Shown piece after piece: positions 7,917 to 16,467 of a stretch of 64,000 bases of DNA (the stretch's first letter is position 1; each line of letters opens with the position of its first letter). The position numbers and the translations under genes were made by a program. Origin of the DNA: Paraperibacillus esterisolvens (GTDB taxonomy: Bacteria; Bacillota; Bacilli; Bacillales; DSM-1321). The stretch spans positions 3,844,001 through 3,908,000 of the forward strand of contig NZ_CP143545.1 in NCBI RefSeq assembly GCF_046237625.1, given 5' to 3'. Below the pieces are notes generated by a model, which was not told the origin of the DNA, ran no database searches, and saw only the letters and a list, made by a program, of their open reading frames with translations.

Positions 7917-8600
7917 TTATTTTACTTCGACCCAGCCGTTTTTGATGGCCAAAACTACGGCTTGTGTACGGTCGTTTACATTCATTTTCTGCAGGATGTT
8001 GCTTACATGGTTTTTGACTGTTTTTTCGCTGATGTACAGCGTTTCGCCGATTCCACGGTTGCTCTGTCCGTCAGCAAGCAGCTGCAGGACTTCGCATTCG
8101 CGGCGCGTCAGCAGATGAAGCGGCCTGCGGATTTCATACGCCGGGCGATGGTCTTTTTCCTTGCCTTCGACCGCAGCTAACCTGCGGTACTCGGATACCA
8201 GGTTGTGGGTGACCTTCGGGTGGAGGTATGAGCCTCCGTCCGCAACCACCTTGACTGCCTCGACTAATGCATCTGCATCCATTTCCTTTAATAAATAGCC
8301 TCGTGCACCAGTTTTGAGTGCATGTGTGACATAATTTTCATCATCGTGGATGGAAAGGATGATGACCTTGGATTCCGGATACTTTTCAACAAGCTGGCGT
8401 GTGGCCTCAATGCCGTTGATGTCGGGCATATTGATATCCATGATTACCACGTCCGGATTGTTTTCTTCAACGAGCCCCATGGCTTCGGAGCCGTCATCCC
8501 CTTCTGCTACCACTTCAAATGATGGTTCAAAATCCAATATGCGCTTGACCCCTTCGCGAAAAAGTTGATGGTCATCGATAATGACAATATCAGTTGTCAA
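7917..8600 (-). CDS. degU: Two-component response regulator DegU
   Basis: DegU is phosphorylated by DegS and controls exoenzymes, competence, motility and surface behaviour. The receiver domain has the acidic pocket IIDDHQ, the phospho-acceptor Asp55 in VVIMDINMPDI and the conserved Lys in GYLLKEM. The LuxR-type helix-turn-helix is at about residues 160-220 (LTRRECEVLQLLADG, SEKTVKNHV). The 227 residues compare with 229 in B. subtilis. The start is TTG, supported by GGGAGG about eight bases upstream. Confidence 0.97.
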   Translation of the reverse strand: MTTDIVIIDDHQLFREGVKRILDFEPSFEVVAEGDDGSEAMGLVEENNPDVVIMDINMPDINGIEATRQLVEKYPESKVIILSIHDDENYVTHALKTGARGYLLKEMDADALVEAVKVVADGGSYLHPKVTHNLVSEYRRLAAVEGKEKDHRPAYEIRRPLHLLTRRECEVLQLLADGQSNRGIGETLYISEKTVKNHVSNILQKMNVNDRTQAVVLAIKNGWVEVK

Positions 8601-8687
8601 CGCCTTCGCCTCCCTTTTATCTAGTACTCTTTTTTTCTATCTGACCTGGTTATGAATAAGTCATCCCTGAACGGGAATCTTAGAAGC

Positions 8688-9851
8688 TTATGATAAACGC
8701 ATGGCCGAAGCTGCTTTCAGCGGCACCTGAATGATGATTACGGTACCTGCCCCGATATTGGAGTCGATGCTGAGGCTTCCCTCCAGGAGGTCGACCCGCT
8801 CCCCCATGCCGATCAAGCCAAAGCTGCCTTCCTTTTTGGCTGACGAATCAAAGCCGATGCCATCGTCCTTGATCACCACGGTCACCCGGTCCTTCAGGCA
8901 TTCCATCTTGATCTGCACATGTTCAGGCTGAGCATGCTTCAAGGCATTTTGTACAGATTCCTGCACGAGCCTGAACAGGGCAACTTCCATTTTCGCCGGC
9001 AGCCGTTTTTCCTCACCTAGGTTCACAAAGCTGATCCGGACGCCCTGGTTATACTCCTCGATCGTCTGCAGATATTTCCGCAGCGTCGGAACAAGGCCCA
9101 GGTCATCAAGCGCCATCGGCCTGAGGTCATAGATGATCCTCCGCACTTCATACAGCGCATTGCGGACCATCCGCTTAAGGTCCTTGACCTCATTCAGGCC
9201 TTCCTCTGTGCTTCTTTCACGGAAAACACGCTCGATTAAGTCCGAGCGCATCATGACATTCGCCAGCATCTGGGCCGGCCCGTCATGAATCTCCCTTGAC
9301 AGCTTCTTGCGTTCTTCCTCCTGGGCTTCGATGATCTTCAGGCCAAACTCCTGCTTTCTTCTCGCATCCGCAAGCGCCTCCCCCATCTGGCGGAGATCGC
9401 TTGTCAGATAATTGAGGACAACAGAAATCTGGGAATTCAGCTGCTCGGCACGCTCAATCGTTTCAAGCGTGGCCTGAAGCCTCCGCTCGAGATCATCCCT
9501 TCGTGCGCGGAGCTGCTTTTCCGTCTGCCTGTTCATCTGGAGGTCCACCTGGAGCGCATGTGCTTTCTCATATGCCTCCCTGACCTGCTCTTCATTGTAT
9601 TGATTAAAATGGCGGCTGACCTCTGAGAGCCTTTTGCGCGCAAACCGGGCATTGATTTCAAGCTTATCGCCTTCATCAATGACCTTCAGCACCGTCTTTT
9701 TAATCTCCTTCAATTCAGCAGACAGAGATTCAAAATCATGCCGGCACTGTTCCCCGATATGGAAGATTTCATTTTTGCTGTGCCCTACGGTATCTACCAT
9801 CGTTTCTAAAATAGAATCCAATACCTTGGTATCCACTTTTTTTAAAGGCAT
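8688..9851 (-). CDS. degS: Cytosolic sensor histidine kinase DegS
   Basis: DegS is a soluble histidine kinase partner of DegU. The 387 residues have no membrane segment. A DegS-type coiled-coil sensor domain fills residues 1-180. The HisKA_3 dimerization helix carries the phospho-acceptor His189 in REIHDGPAQML. The HATPase domain (about 285-380) has the N box VQNALKHAQ and the G boxes DDGIGFD and GLIGMGERV. Size and His position agree with B. subtilis DegS. It lies 87 bases before degU on the same strand. Confidence 0.97.
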   Translation of the reverse strand: MPLKKVDTKVLDSILETMVDTVGHSKNEIFHIGEQCRHDFESLSAELKEIKKTVLKVIDEGDKLEINARFARKRLSEVSRHFNQYNEEQVREAYEKAHALQVDLQMNRQTEKQLRARRDDLERRLQATLETIERAEQLNSQISVVLNYLTSDLRQMGEALADARRKQEFGLKIIEAQEEERKKLSREIHDGPAQMLANVMMRSDLIERVFRERSTEEGLNEVKDLKRMVRNALYEVRRIIYDLRPMALDDLGLVPTLRKYLQTIEEYNQGVRISFVNLGEEKRLPAKMEVALFRLVQESVQNALKHAQPEHVQIKMECLKDRVTVVIKDDGIGFDSSAKKEGSFGLIGMGERVDLLEGSLSIDSNIGAGTVIIIQVPLKAASAMRLS

Positions 9852-10541
9852 TTCTTTACCCCGCTGTTAAAAAATTCAGCCTCTCGGCATTCTGTCCTGT
9901 CTCTCGTTTTTCCCATTTTTAAAAACTGTACTATTCTACTAGATAACGTCTATGTATGGATGATGCAATCACCTTATAGCCTAAAAATCCTGTCACTAAT
10001 CTATCTTATATTGTAACAGAAATTTTCAGAATTCAACGTTTTTTGAGGTTGGGAAAATTAGGTCATGGGTAAAAAGGTTAAAAGGACCTATGTTTTAGAA
10101 AAACGCATGATAGAACCATTTTCTCATGATAGTTTAGAACATATTGCTTTTTATGCATTCCATTTTACTTTAAAGCCAGTGACTCCGGGGTATTTTCATC
10201 TATACCCAGGCACACTCTCCCAGTTATTGCTATACAGATATAATGAAATATATCTATTTGAATATTTTTCATTATAACATGCCATGTCTTTAGTAATATT
10301 AAGATTCGTTTACAATCCTGCACAAAAACAATTACGGCGAGTCCTATGCCCCTAAAAGCCTCCCAGCCCTTTAAAAGATTAACAGACTTCCTAACAACAT
10401 CCATTGCCCTTGCTGGGGGAAAACATTATAATAGGTGATTAGGATGTTGGGAAATAATTGACGTTTTCTATCAAATCATGTAAAAAACAAGGGAAGCTTC
10501 TCCAGGAAATGGGGGACTGTCCCCAAAAAGAGGATGATTGG
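9852..10541. other. Intergenic region upstream of degS and yvyE
   Basis: This stretch separates the divergent degS and yvyE genes. It is AT-rich from about 9920 to 10460 and should hold the degS promoter. Short open frames at 10065-10277 (+) and 10165-10404 (-) overlap one another, lack convincing ribosome sites and resemble nothing I recognise. A copy of the GGAAATGG-GGGACTGTCCCC palindrome lies at about 10505-10524, immediately before the yvyE ribosome site. Confidence 0.6.
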
Positions 10542-11180
10542 ATGCTGCCGGTTTATTTGACGGTGAAGGGTTATGGGGAACGGGAGATTGTGATTCAGAA
10601 ATCCCGCTTCATCGCCTATGTGGAGCGGGCGGAGACGGAGGAAGCGGCACAGGAATTCATTGCTTCCATCAAGAAAAAGCATTCTGATGCGAACCATAAC
10701 TGCTCTGCCTATTTAATTGGGGAAAATAATCTGATACAAAAGGCGAATGATGATGGCGAGCCAAGCGGCACGGCGGGCGTCCCGATGCTCGAGGTCCTGA
10801 AAAAGAAGAATCTGAAGGATACCGTTGTGGTCGTTACCCGCTATTTCGGCGGCATTAAGCTTGGTGCCGGCGGCCTGATCCGCGCCTATGGCAAGTCGGT
10901 CACTGAAGGGCTCGATGCAGCCGGCATCGTCGAACGCAGGCTGATGCGGGTCATGCACACCTCCGTGGACTATACCTGGCTCGGCAAGCTGGAAAACGAG
11001 CTTCGCTCTTCGGTTTACACAATTAAGGAAATCAAGTACAGCGAAGCAGTTGAAATTCATGCCTATGCCGAGGAAAGCGCAGCCCCTGCCTTCACAGAAT
11101 GGATGACAGAGCTGACAAATGGCCAGGCACGGATTACAAAGGGCGAGGTCCTTTACCAGGAGACTCCGTATTCTTCATGA
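10542..11180 (+). CDS. yvyE: YvyE, IMPACT/YigZ family protein
   Basis: IMPACT-family proteins have an N-terminal RNase PH-like fold and a C-terminal ferredoxin-like domain and are linked to translation control; the bacterial role is unclear. The ATG at 10542 (MLPVYLTVKGYGERE) is chosen because GAGG lies eight bases upstream and the 212 residues then fit the usual length (about 217). An open frame extends further 5' but only translates a dispersed repeat. The signature HSDANHNCSAYLIG followed by DDGEPSGTAG and RYFGGIKLGAGGLIRAYG spans residues 48-118. Confidence 0.94.
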   Translation: MLPVYLTVKGYGEREIVIQKSRFIAYVERAETEEAAQEFIASIKKKHSDANHNCSAYLIGENNLIQKANDDGEPSGTAGVPMLEVLKKKNLKDTVVVVTRYFGGIKLGAGGLIRAYGKSVTEGLDAAGIVERRLMRVMHTSVDYTWLGKLENELRSSVYTIKEIKYSEAVEIHAYAEESAAPAFTEWMTELTNGQARITKGEVLYQETPYSS

Positions 11181-11225
11181 AACCCTGCTGGTTAAAATGC
11201 GGTTTACGAAATTTGTGATAAATTG

Positions 11226-11253
11226 TAAAATATGTTGTGGATACTGCCGATAA
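11226..11253 (+). promoter_or_regulatory. Sigma-D-type promoter for the LCP gene
   Basis: TAAA, a 16-base spacer and GCCGATAA match the sigma-D consensus TAAA-N14-16-GCCGATAT at all but the last base. The -10 element ends 40 bases before the ATG at 11293. This puts a wall-polymer ligase under the motility/autolysin sigma factor, as known for lytR-lytABC in B. subtilis. Confidence 0.75.
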
Positions 11254-11292
11254 AGTCAAAGATTACTATCGAAACTTAAAGGAGAAACTACC

Positions 11293-12315
11293 ATGTCTTC
11301 TAACAGAAGAGTTTATAAAGTATATAAGAAACGGAGAAGGCGCAAAAGGCTGCTCTCCTTCATTTTAGTGCCGATACTGGTGCTGGCTCTCGTCGGCACA
11401 GGCTATGCCGCCTACCTTTACAATAAAGCCGAGAATGTGTTCAGCGGTTCATTTGAATCGATTGGCAAATCCTCCAAGCGGGCAGAGGCTGTTGATCCAA
11501 CCGAAGATAATATCTCCATCCTCTTCATCGGGATCGATGACAGTGAAAAAAGGAAGCTGAAGGGCAATACACGCTCCGATGCTCTCATTCTGGCAAGCTT
11601 CAATACCAAGAAAAAAACCATTAAACTCGTAAGCATTCCGCGTGATTCATATGTTCACGTCCCTGCCAACGACAGCTACACCAAAATCACCCACGCCCAT
11701 GCTATCGGGGGCACAAAGGCCACGGTTGAAACCGTCGAGGAACTGATGCAGGTGCCGGTGGACTATTACGTGAAGATGAACTTCAACGCCTTTATGGATG
11801 TGGTCGATGCCCTGAATGGCATAACTGTGGATGTTCCTTATGAAATGCACGAGCAGGATTCCAAGGACAGGAAAGATGCCATCCATCTAGAAAAGGGTAA
11901 ACAGACGGTAAATGGTGAAGAAGCGCTGGCATTCGTCCGGACAAGGCATCAGGACAGCGATATCTACCGTGGACAGAGGCAGCAGCAGGTCATCCAGGCT
12001 ATCGCCTCCAAAGCCGCTTCAGCCGGTGCTATCTCTAAATATACAGAAGTCATCGATGCTATCGGATCGAATATGACGACAAACCTGACATTCAGCGAAA
12101 TGAAGGCATTCCTTAAATATGTATTGTCACAGGACGGTCCGCAGATTGAACCGCTCGGACTCAAGGGCACGGATGATACAAGCCAGGGAATCTATTATTA
12201 TAAACTTGATGAAATTTCCCTTGAAGAAATCAGGAACACGCTCAAGAACCATCTGGAGCTGACACCTGAGGAGACGGCGAGATTCGATTCCGCGGAAGGT
12301 ACAATCCAGCAGTAA
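11293..12315 (+). CDS. tagV: LytR-CpsA-Psr (LCP) wall teichoic acid ligase, TagV-like
   Basis: LCP enzymes transfer undecaprenyl-pyrophosphate-linked glycopolymers such as wall teichoic acid to peptidoglycan on the outer face of the membrane. The 340 residues have a basic cytosolic N terminus (RRVYKVYKKRRRRKR), one membrane helix (about 19-42) and the LCP domain from about 70 to 300. Key motifs are SDALILASFN, SIPRDSYV with the phosphate-binding Arg, and VRTRHQDSDIYRGQRQQQV. A sigma-D-type promoter and a strong AAAGGAG site precede it. In B. subtilis yvhJ (tagV) occupies this place beside yvyE, so the symbol is by family plus synteny. Confidence 0.88.
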   Translation: MSSNRRVYKVYKKRRRRKRLLSFILVPILVLALVGTGYAAYLYNKAENVFSGSFESIGKSSKRAEAVDPTEDNISILFIGIDDSEKRKLKGNTRSDALILASFNTKKKTIKLVSIPRDSYVHVPANDSYTKITHAHAIGGTKATVETVEELMQVPVDYYVKMNFNAFMDVVDALNGITVDVPYEMHEQDSKDRKDAIHLEKGKQTVNGEEALAFVRTRHQDSDIYRGQRQQQVIQAIASKAASAGAISKYTEVIDAIGSNMTTNLTFSEMKAFLKYVLSQDGPQIEPLGLKGTDDTSQGIYYYKLDEISLEEIRNTLKNHLELTPEETARFDSAEGTIQQ

Positions 12316-12320
12316 GCATT

Positions 12321-12350
12321 AAAGGCTTCCCAACCGGGAAGCCTTTTTTT
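12321..12350 (+). terminator. Terminator after the LCP gene
   Basis: AAAGGCTTCC and GGGAAGCCTTT form a stem followed by a T run, six bases after the stop codon. Confidence 0.88.
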
Positions 12351-12441
12351 GAAACGTTTGAGTATTCAGAAAAAGAATAGTATAGTAAAAGTTTTATAAT
12401 TTCCTAAATCCGCTTTTAACCATCAGACCAGACACGCAGAA

Positions 12442-12750
12442 TTATGAATTTCCAGCCTGCTCACTCAATAGCCCAGTCAAAATGAATTTTAAAAAAGAAA
12501 GCTCGTTTGAGTTTCTAAGATTAATCAGATAAAGCTGATTGATGATTTCTATTATCTGATCCTTTTCCAGCCTGTCGAGCAGTAGTTTGGTGGCCCTCAC
12601 CTTGCTGAGCCTTACTTCTTCCTGTCCAGGCACCCTGATTTCAAGATCCCTGAAGCCCGTAATGCAATCATCCAGAATGTCCTTCAGTTCATTCCGGGTC
12701 AGTCTCGTCCCGGGATCATAAGGCAATGTAGGAGTATATCCGCTATCCAT
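12442..12750 (-). CDS. Hypothetical protein, 103 residues
   Basis: I do not recognise this protein. The ATG at 12750 (MDSGYTPTLPYDPGTRL) is preferred because GGAGAGGG lies seven bases upstream; an upstream in-frame start has no such site. The C-terminal two thirds look helical, with LTRNELKDILDDC, VRATKLLLDRLEKDQIIEII and a hydrophobic end (FLKFILTGLL). There are no cysteine pairs, signal peptide or clear membrane helix. It stands alone between the LCP gene and the ROK regulator, at the left edge of the carbohydrate block. Confidence 0.7.
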   Translation of the reverse strand: MDSGYTPTLPYDPGTRLTRNELKDILDDCITGFRDLEIRVPGQEEVRLSKVRATKLLLDRLEKDQIIEIINQLYLINLRNSNELSFLKFILTGLLSEQAGNS

Positions 12751-12976
12751 CTCTGCACCCTCTCCTGTCTGTAAAATACCCCACACCAAAACCCTTTTTG
12801 CAACTATCACAATGCAAAATGATATTAAAAATTGGGTTTAGTGTCAATATGAGTAATTTTATTAATATTTACCAATAAAGAGACCTTTTTAAAATAGGAC
12901 ATACTATTCATTTAATTCCCCTCCCTTTTCTGCCCAATTTTCCTAATAAGGTTTAATAGTTCACAGAAGTAGTTTA

Positions 12977-12992
12977 TAATTAAATTTAATTA
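12977..12992. promoter_or_regulatory. AT-rich palindrome upstream of the ROK regulator
   Basis: A perfect 16-base palindrome (TAATTAAA and its mirror) lies 36 bases before the regulator's start codon. It resembles the TTAATTAA-core palindromes near the sugar operons at 23.8, 24.2 and 32.8 kb, so it could be an autoregulatory operator. AT-rich sequence makes chance palindromes common, hence the modest confidence. Confidence 0.4.
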
Positions 12993-13027
12993 AGTAACTT
13001 TTAACCGACTTACACGGGGGAATCCAT

Positions 13028-14266
13028 ATGGTAAAAAACTTCCTAAGAGGCAGTTTCAAATTAATGAAGTCCATTAACCGTTCACTCATATTGAATATAA
13101 TCCGTGAGAAAGGCCCTATCTCACGGGCGGAAATCGCCAAACTGACCAAGCTGACGCCGCCTACTGTCAGCAGCCTGGTCAAGGAGCTCCTGCTTGCCGA
13201 GATTGTCATCGAGCAGCAGAAGCTTGGGGAATCAAGCGGCGGGCGCAAGCCTACCCTCCTTACGCTGAATGAAGAAATGTTCCATGTGATCGGCATGGAT
13301 ATCGGATCGCGCAATATCAAGACAATCCTGACCAGCATCACGGGTAAAATTATTAGAAAAACGGTTGTCCCGATGCCGTCAGAAATCAGCAAGGATATGC
13401 TGCTTGGCCTCATTACCGATTCGGTACAGAACATCATCGATGCGGTGGACATTGATGAAGAAAAGATTGTAGGAATCGGCGTGGGAATGCACGGGATCGT
13501 AGATGTGAAACAGGGAGTTTCCATCTTCGCCCCGAACCTCAACCTGCAGGACATCCCTATCAAAACCGTGCTTGAAGAGCGGTTTAACATGATTGTAAAA
13601 GTGGAGAATGACGGCCGTGCCATGAGTCTTGGCGAGTTGTGGTTCGGCAATGGCGCCGGCATTGACAGCTTTGTCTGCATCAACGTCGGCCGCGGAATCG
13701 GTGCCGGTATCATCATCAACGGCCGTCTGTACCATGGGAATCATTTTATCAGCGGCGAAATCGGGCATATGGTCATCGATATCGACGGACCGCAGTGCAC
13801 CTGCGGCAATTACGGCTGCCTGCAGACCTTTGCTTCGGGCCCCGCCATCGTCGAGCGTGTAAAAAAAGAAATGCGGCTCGACCATACAAGCATGCTTCAT
13901 GAACTTGCAGAAGATATGGATAATATTACGGGAGAACTGATTTACGAAGCAGCCTTGAAAGGTGACAGCCTGGCAAAAACTGCGCTTGAGCAGGCCGGCC
14001 GCTACCTTGGCGTGGGTTTGACCAACCTGATTCACACTGTCAATCCGAAAAGGATCATCATCGGCGGCGGCATCTCCAATGCCAGCAGCCTGATTATGGA
14101 CAGCATCACCCAAACGGTCCGTCAGCGTGCGCTTACCCAGCCTGCCAAAGAAACAGAAATTATTTTATCAAAATTTGGTGAAGACGCCACCGCCATGGGC
14201 GCAGTCGCCCTCATCCTTGCCGAGCTCTTCACATCACGCAACTCTGAAACGGCCGCAGCCCATTAG
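13028..14266 (+). CDS. ROK family transcriptional regulator (XylR/NagC type)
   Basis: ROK regulators join an N-terminal winged helix-turn-helix to a sugar-kinase-like ligand domain and usually repress sugar genes until inducer binds. Residues 15-75 form the DNA-binding part (NIIREKGPISRAEIAKL, TPPTVSSLVKEL). The ROK domain starts at about 88 with IGMDIGSRNIKT and includes the GIGAGIIINGRLYHG segment and a zinc site in CTCGNYGCLQT (about residues 258-268). The 412-residue length fits a regulator rather than a sugar kinase. It sits next to the first sugar ABC importer and is its best candidate controller. The ligand is unknown. Start: GGGGG eight bases before the ATG. Confidence 0.93.
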   Translation: MVKNFLRGSFKLMKSINRSLILNIIREKGPISRAEIAKLTKLTPPTVSSLVKELLLAEIVIEQQKLGESSGGRKPTLLTLNEEMFHVIGMDIGSRNIKTILTSITGKIIRKTVVPMPSEISKDMLLGLITDSVQNIIDAVDIDEEKIVGIGVGMHGIVDVKQGVSIFAPNLNLQDIPIKTVLEERFNMIVKVENDGRAMSLGELWFGNGAGIDSFVCINVGRGIGAGIIINGRLYHGNHFISGEIGHMVIDIDGPQCTCGNYGCLQTFASGPAIVERVKKEMRLDHTSMLHELAEDMDNITGELIYEAALKGDSLAKTALEQAGRYLGVGLTNLIHTVNPKRIIIGGGISNASSLIMDSITQTVRQRALTQPAKETEIILSKFGEDATAMGAVALILAELFTSRNSETAAAH

Positions 14267-14436
14267 GGACCAGGCTGTTTTTCCTTCTTAAAAAGATTCG
14301 TCAGGGCCAGCCCGCCCTTTGGGGGTGGGACAGGTTGGGAAAATTCCTGTCATTTCTCGGGAAAATGGGACAGAACGCTTAATGGCAAGTCCCCCCTGCA
14401 TGGGCTTCCCCTTTTGCCCCGCGCCCCGCTAAACCC

Positions 14437-14474
14437 AAAAAGCGCTGCCCCGATGACGGGACAGCGCCTTTTTT
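14437..14474. terminator. Bidirectional terminator between the ROK gene and ABC permease
   Basis: An 11-base GC-rich stem (GCGCTGCCCCG and CGGGACAGCGC) has A and T runs on both sides. It can end the converging ROK and permease transcripts. Confidence 0.85.
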
Positions 14475-15282
14475 AACCCTTTACAGAACCTGCTGTCATT
14501 CCCGCAATGAAATAGCGCTGCAGGAAGATGTAAGCGATGACCATTGGAGCGGAAGCGATGATCACTCCAGTGAACAGCATCGGGTAGTTGGTGATATACT
14601 CCCCCTGGAACTCGAGCAGGGCGAGCGGCAGGGTTTTGTATTGTTTGTCTGTGATCAGGAGCAATGGATAGAACAGATCATTCCAGTGCATGACGAACAG
14701 AAAGATGGACGTCGCAGCCAGCGATGGCATGGACAGCGGGATCGCGATTTTCCGGAAGATTCCCCAGTTCGTGGCGCCGTCTATCATGGCCGCTTCAAAC
14801 AATGTTTTCGGCAGGGATTTCATGAACCCGGTCAGGATGAACACAGCGATTGGAAGCGTTGTGGCCGCATTCACAATCACAAGGCCGGCAAGCGAGTTAG
14901 TCAAGCCCAGCGAGTACATCAAATTATACAGCGAGCTCATGTTCACCTGGGCCGGAATCATCATCCCGAGCGTGAACAGCACAAACACGGTATTGCCTAT
15001 CCAATTCGTCATCCGGGTAACCGAATAAGCAATCAAACTCGCAAAAAACAGGGTTATGGCCACCGAGCATAAAGTGACGATGACGCTGTTCAGGATATAG
15101 GTGGTCATCGATTTGCTCTGGAACAGCTCGGCATAATTGCCAAAGCCGAAGCTGCTTGGCAGTCCCAAAACATTTTCATACATTTCATTCGGACTTTTGA
15201 ATGTGGTGAAGAAAATGGCCAATATAGGAATAATGACCAGCAATGCATATATCGTAAGCATTCCGCCCTTAAGTACTTTCAT
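14473..15282 (-). CDS. Sugar ABC transporter permease, MalG/CUT1 type
   Basis: This is the second membrane subunit of a CUT1 sugar importer. The 269 residues give six predicted membrane helices, with the first at about 8-28. The EAA loop that docks on the ATPase is at about 163-182 (EAAMIDGATNWG, then IAIPLSMP). It ends with TAGSVKG, typical of MalG-like subunits. It lies downstream of a MalF-type permease by 58 bases in the same unit. No ATPase gene is nearby. Confidence 0.93.
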   Translation of the reverse strand: MKVLKGGMLTIYALLVIIPILAIFFTTFKSPNEMYENVLGLPSSFGFGNYAELFQSKSMTTYILNSVIVTLCSVAITLFFASLIAYSVTRMTNWIGNTVFVLFTLGMMIPAQVNMSSLYNLMYSLGLTNSLAGLVIVNAATTLPIAVFILTGFMKSLPKTLFEAAMIDGATNWGIFRKIAIPLSMPSLAATSIFLFVMHWNDLFYPLLLITDKQYKTLPLALLEFQGEYITNYPMLFTGVIIASAPMVIAYIFLQRYFIAGMTAGSVKG

Positions 15283-15340
15283 GCTATTCCTCTTTTCGTT
15301 CTGATTTGGCTTTTATTCGGCTCATCCTTAAGTCCCTTCT

Positions 15341-16222
15341 TTATTCTTCCGTACGGTTTGCACGCAGGATGCGGAACTGCAGGAAGGTGATGAGGGCGAC
15401 CACAATCAGGAAGATAACGGCTTCAGCAGATGCATAGCCAAACTTGAATCCTTTGAATGCCGTGGAGTAGATGAGTGTCGCAAGGATTTCGGTGGCATAG
15501 TTCGGGCCGCCGCGCGTCATGGCATAAATTAAATCAAAGGCTTTAAACGACTGGATGGTCGTATAAGCAATGACAATCGTTGCCGCAGGAGCAAGCATCG
15601 GCCAGGTCACAAATCGGAAGTTCTGCCATCTTGAAGCTCCCTCGATCTTTGCCACTTCATACAGGTCCTTCGGAATTCCCTGCAGTCCGGCGACAAACAG
15701 GATGATCATCTGCCCGGTATGGAACCAGACTTGTACCACCGCGATGGAGAAGATTGCGATATCTTTATTGCCGAGCCAGTTTTGTGTTAAAAAGCCCAGG
15801 CTGGATTTTTCCAAAACTGTATTCAGGATTCCCATGTTGGGGTCGTAAATGAATGCCCAGATAAAGGCAACAGAAACGGAGGAAAGAATCGTTGGGAAAA
15901 AATATAAGGCCCTTAAAAAGACCGTGGTTTTTGAGTTCCTAACCAGGAACATGGAGAACACCAGTGAAAACAGCGTCTGGAAGATTACGACGAACAGCAT
16001 GAATTTCACATTGTTGCCCATTGCCTTAACGAAGATTGAGTCATTCGTGAAGATGTTAACGTAATTCTGCGCTCCTACGAAATTGAAATCCGCCGTCAGT
16101 CCATCCCAGTCTGTAAACGAGTAAAACAGCGCGCTTACCGTAGGATATACGAAGAAAATCAAGTAGAGGATCAGCCCTGGCAGAATAAAGAAATACAGAG
16201 CCCTATTTGGTTTTAACTTCAT
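15341..16222 (-). CDS. Sugar ABC transporter permease, MalF/CUT1 type
   Basis: First membrane subunit of the same CUT1 importer. ATG at 16222 (MKLKPNRALYFF) is chosen because AGGGGGACC lies about seven bases upstream; an ATG nine codons further 5' would overlap that site. The 293 residues have six membrane helices and the EAA motif EVAKIEGASRWQNF followed by VTWPMLAP. It is divergently arranged with the binding lipoprotein at 16468, which is unusual since CUT1 operons normally put the binding protein first in the same unit. Confidence 0.92.
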   Translation of the reverse strand: MKLKPNRALYFFILPGLILYLIFFVYPTVSALFYSFTDWDGLTADFNFVGAQNYVNIFTNDSIFVKAMGNNVKFMLFVVIFQTLFSLVFSMFLVRNSKTTVFLRALYFFPTILSSVSVAFIWAFIYDPNMGILNTVLEKSSLGFLTQNWLGNKDIAIFSIAVVQVWFHTGQMIILFVAGLQGIPKDLYEVAKIEGASRWQNFRFVTWPMLAPAATIVIAYTTIQSFKAFDLIYAMTRGGPNYATEILATLIYSTAFKGFKFGYASAEAVIFLIVVALITFLQFRILRANRTEE

Positions 16223-16356
16223 CTCTAATGGTCCCCCTAGAAAAGTCATTCTCTTTCTCTATTTTGTATGTAGTGTAATGCCCACCCCTTTTAGCAATAA
16301 CTTCCTAAATACTTAAGTACCCTATTTCCCCCCGCCGGAAACGTATTTATTCCATA

Positions 16357-16380
16357 TTTTAATCAATCAGTTGATTAAAA
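16357..16380. promoter_or_regulatory. Perfect inverted repeat between divergent ABC genes
   Basis: Ten-base arms TTTTAATCAA and TTGATTAAAA flank a 4-base spacer in the 245-base gap between the permease operon and the lipoprotein. One protein bound here could control both directions, most likely the ROK regulator 2 kb away. Its sequence differs from the TTAATTAA-core palindromes elsewhere, so a separate regulator is possible. Confidence 0.65.
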
Positions 16381-16467
16381 TTTTTAATGATAAGTTTACT
16401 TGCCGGAATAATAGGGAATGAGTTATTGTATTTAGTATACATAATATTTTGATTAGGGGGAAATCAA

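Noticed and set aside
10065..10404. Two small overlapping frames between degS and yvyE
   Set aside because: AT-rich, no ribosome site in a good place, no recognisable protein, opposite strands of the same DNA.
13379..14113. Minus-strand 244-codon frame inside the ROK gene
   Set aside because: Shadow of a strong ROK coding region; no family resemblance.
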